Shown piece by piece: positions 62,277 to 64,000 of a stretch of 64,000 nucleotides of DNA (within the stretch, counting starts at the first letter, position 1; each line of letters begins with the position of its first letter). The stretch comes from Leguminivora glycinivorella (Eukaryota; Arthropoda; Insecta; Lepidoptera; Tortricidae): NCBI RefSeq assembly GCF_023078275.1, contig NC_062978.1, forward strand, positions 19,367,883-19,431,882. The letters are read 5' to 3'. The position numbers and the translations under genes were made by a program. The notes below the pieces were generated by a model. The model saw only the letters and a program-made list of their open reading frames with translations. It had not been told where the DNA came from and made no database searches.

Positions 62277-62480
62277 TACGAAAACAAAAAAATTGTGCCA
62301 CCGACAACCAAAATCTGAAGTCTATTTGCTCTATCTCTTATAGTTTCCAAAATATACGCAAAATCTTTAAAGTACAAATCTAGTGTACGTACGTAGTGCT
62401 ATCACATGTCGTCAGGCGCTCATGACCTTTTTGTATGGAAATGTCGAAATCCGACTCGCACTTTACCGATTTTCATAGAT
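62277..62480 (+). repeat. Probable continuation of the long repeat cut by the Ginger-like element
   Basis: ATTGTGCCACCGACAACCAA, CTATCTCTTATAGTTTCC and GAAATCCGACTCGCACTT resemble downstream parts of the long repeat that starts at 58648. Joining of the two parts is inferred from layout. Confidence 0.45.
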
Positions 62481-62520
62481 AGTTGTGTTTTATTATAGTT
62501 TTGAAGGAGGTTTCTTGTTT

Positions 62521-62620
62521 TTAACCACCAACGCAAAAACGACGGAGTGTTATAATAATAATAGGTTTGACGCTTGACATGTCTGGCATCATAACTCCCA
62601 AACGAATCAATCGATGTTTA
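62521..62620 (+). repeat. TAACCCCCGACGC-family repeat, diverged partial copy
   Basis: TTAACCACCAACGCAAAAAC, GACGGAGTGTTATAATAATA and ATCATAACTCCCAAACGAAT follow the family order. The simple-repeat tract is lost. Confidence 0.6.
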
Positions 62621-62653
62621 AGGTGAATTCGTCGAGATTTTTTTTTATATCAC

Positions 62654-62905
62654 GTAGGTGGCAAACATGCATACGGTCCGCCTGATGGAAAGCGGTCACT
62701 GTTACATATGGACGCCTGCCACTCAAGGAGTGGCACATGTGCGTTGCCGACTCGACTCATTAGAAACATGTACAAACCTGTACTTAGAAGGGGCCTGGGT
62801 GCCGACGACTCAAAGGACCGAAGGAAGGAGGAGGAAGGAAGGAAGGAGTACCGCACCCTCGTTGAGCTCTGGCTGCCTTACTCACCGGCAGGAACACAAT
62901 AATGA
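62654..62905 (+). repeat. GGTCCGCCTGATGGAAAGCG-family repeat, long copy, plus strand
   Basis: GGTGGCAAACATGCATACGG, GGTCCGCCTGATGGAAAGCG, ACGCCTGCCACTCAAGGAGT, then a (GGAA)n-like tract at 62820-62848 and an end CTCACCGGCAGGAACACAAT shared with 20941-21365. Short frames inside are incidental. Confidence 0.8.
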
Positions 62906-63268
62906 GTAAAGTCTAGTGCTACTTGATTGCGGTCTTTTGTAAAGCGGAGGTAATTCCCCAGTTAGACTCTGCTCTACCTTAGAGTATATTCAATTTAGTA
63001 TTAGAGTTATCAGTCAAGAAATTCAAATGCAGCGCAATCTATTATTAGTTTCGACAACTTTTCATGTGACTTTCCATGCCTAAAGGTTCGCACAAGTCTC
63101 AAGTCGCGTAAATTACTTAGTAAATTTTGCCGAGAGACTGCGCTAAATACAATAATACTCATTAGAGTACCTATACTTCTAGTCAAAGACATATATAACT
63201 CCGTATAGACAGATAAAGTCTAAGAATAAAACGTACTTACCTCAGTACCACACAGAAGATGGGCTCCG
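62906..63268. other. Unassigned
   Basis: No feature recognised. Confidence 0.4.
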
Positions 63269-63416
63269 CTAGATGGCGCTAATATTAATATTTGAAATTT
63301 TAAAACATATTTATTAAGCTAAGAATATAGGCCAAATTGTCAAAACTGAGGTTCAAAAGTCTTAAGCCTACGTCGAGAGATGGCAGTCTATGCACTGTGA
63401 TTACACATTTTACTTT
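63269..63416 (+). repeat. Diverged dispersed repeat, partner at 2246-2412
   Basis: CTAGATGGCGCT, AAATTGTCAAAACTGAGGTT and GAGATGGCAGTCTATG in the same order and orientation as at 2246. Confidence 0.55.
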
Positions 63417-63728
63417 GAATCTAACTCTATAATACTCGATCTTCTTTGCTTCTTAGCACACCTCGGACACTGGGGATCAAATATTTGAAAGAGGCGCATT
63501 CCTAGCACACAGTCTTAGATCGTGTAGGTGAACGTACTATGCTTGTATGAGTGAAATTTAATATGACAAGTCGACTGTTCGTGTTATTGACAGGCGGTAA
63601 CTGTGAGGTAACCGAGAGGGGGTTGGCGGCACTTTCAGCGGGGAGTGGGGGTGGCCAAACTGTACGATAGTAGGTACTCTTTATTATACTGTGCTTCTAG
63701 ACAAGTCTTATATGAGTACCAATTGTGG

Positions 63729-64000
63729 TAGGGGTTAGTGAAAAAATAAGATCAGATCCCTCAGAGGCAACTAATATGGGCGTAGCGCAAGAATCGTCAG
63801 TATCTAACATACTTTTTTCACTTCTCCTCAACGACCTACCGGTTGCGATACAGGCTGCCAACATTTTAATGTACGCCGATGATGTTGCTGCCATAGTTAC
63901 TGCATCAACGTCTGAAAGTCTTCATCAGCGAGCCTTGAATGAAACGACAACTCAGCTGTCTCAATGGTTCGCATGGAATGGCTTAGCTTTAAATCTCAAA
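63729..64000 (+). pseudogene. Non-LTR reverse transcriptase palm, cut by window edge
   Basis: A plus frame runs open from about 63729 to the last base. It holds GVAQESSVSNILFSLLLNDL, then ILMYADDVAAIVTAST with the YADD catalytic motif at 63872-63883, then LSQWFAWNGLALNL. The order (motif 4, YADD, then W-F-x-x-N-x-L-x-LN) is the RT palm and thumb start of Jockey/R1-type elements. The usual G-V-P-Q-G-S is here G-V-A-Q-E-S, so activity is doubtful. Upstream, the frame is broken near 63720. The gene continues past the window. Confidence 0.8.

Overview
The window is nuclear DNA of a moth or butterfly (Lepidoptera), probably a noctuid-like moth. This rests on its AT-rich composition and on many interspersed families typical of lepidopteran genomes: the GCGCGACAGAGCCAG fold-back family, the AGGGTTCCGTAG...CTACGGAACCCT family, the TAACCCCCGACGCAAAAACG family, Lep1-type Helitrons starting TCCATACTAATATTATAAAT and ending CTAG, and tRNA-derived SINEs with ATC-rich tails. 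I find no intact host gene, no rRNA and no CRISPR array. Almost everything recognisable is a mobile element or its remains. Most open frames are antisense shadows of palindromes, microsatellites or retroelement tails.

Layout. 0-4 kb: small inverted-repeat elements (MITEs), partly nested. 4.1-5.9 kb: a SINE cut by a 1,622-bp fold-back transposon with 687-bp arms and an 8-bp target duplication. 7-8.3 kb: an RTE-like tail, a perfect 49-bp palindrome and a TTAA-type MITE inside a second fold-back. 9-14 kb: LINE 3' tails, a (TAC)n microsatellite, a SINE and MITEs. 14.1-17.8 kb: a Helitron abutting a 3.5-kb composite fold-back that contains an 80-bp perfect palindrome carrying a tRNA-like sequence. 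18-26 kb: dispersed repeats, a retrotransposed chimera with a 13-bp target duplication, and a 1.3-kb element with TA-flanked terminal repeats. 26-29.4 kb: LINE tails and a nest in which a Harbinger-like MITE and a 5'-truncated Jockey-like retrotransposon both sit in one older GC-rich MITE. 31-38 kb: a 1.7-kb inverted-repeat element, two non-LTR ORF2 tails, inverted microsatellite repeats and a GC-rich retroelement with a 16-bp target duplication. 40-50 kb: Helitron, MITEs and several decayed non-LTR reverse transcriptases. 51-58 kb: repeats, mariner-like MITEs and Helitrons. 58.6-62.5 kb: an older repeat interrupted by a 2,898-bp Ginger-like (KRBA2/gypsy-integrase-type) DNA transposon. The right edge enters a further reverse transcriptase.

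The most notable system is the Ginger-like element at 59375-62272. It has 289-290-bp inverted termini beginning TGT and ending ACA, 4-bp TATA flanks, iterated ATTTGATCAAAT-type motifs, remains of a zinc-binding plus DDE integrase with a cysteine-rich C-terminus, and a MITE inserted in its frame without breaking it. Direct repeats and comparison with uninterrupted copies elsewhere in the window give a relative order for many insertions. Family names were assigned by eye from motifs; no database was searched.
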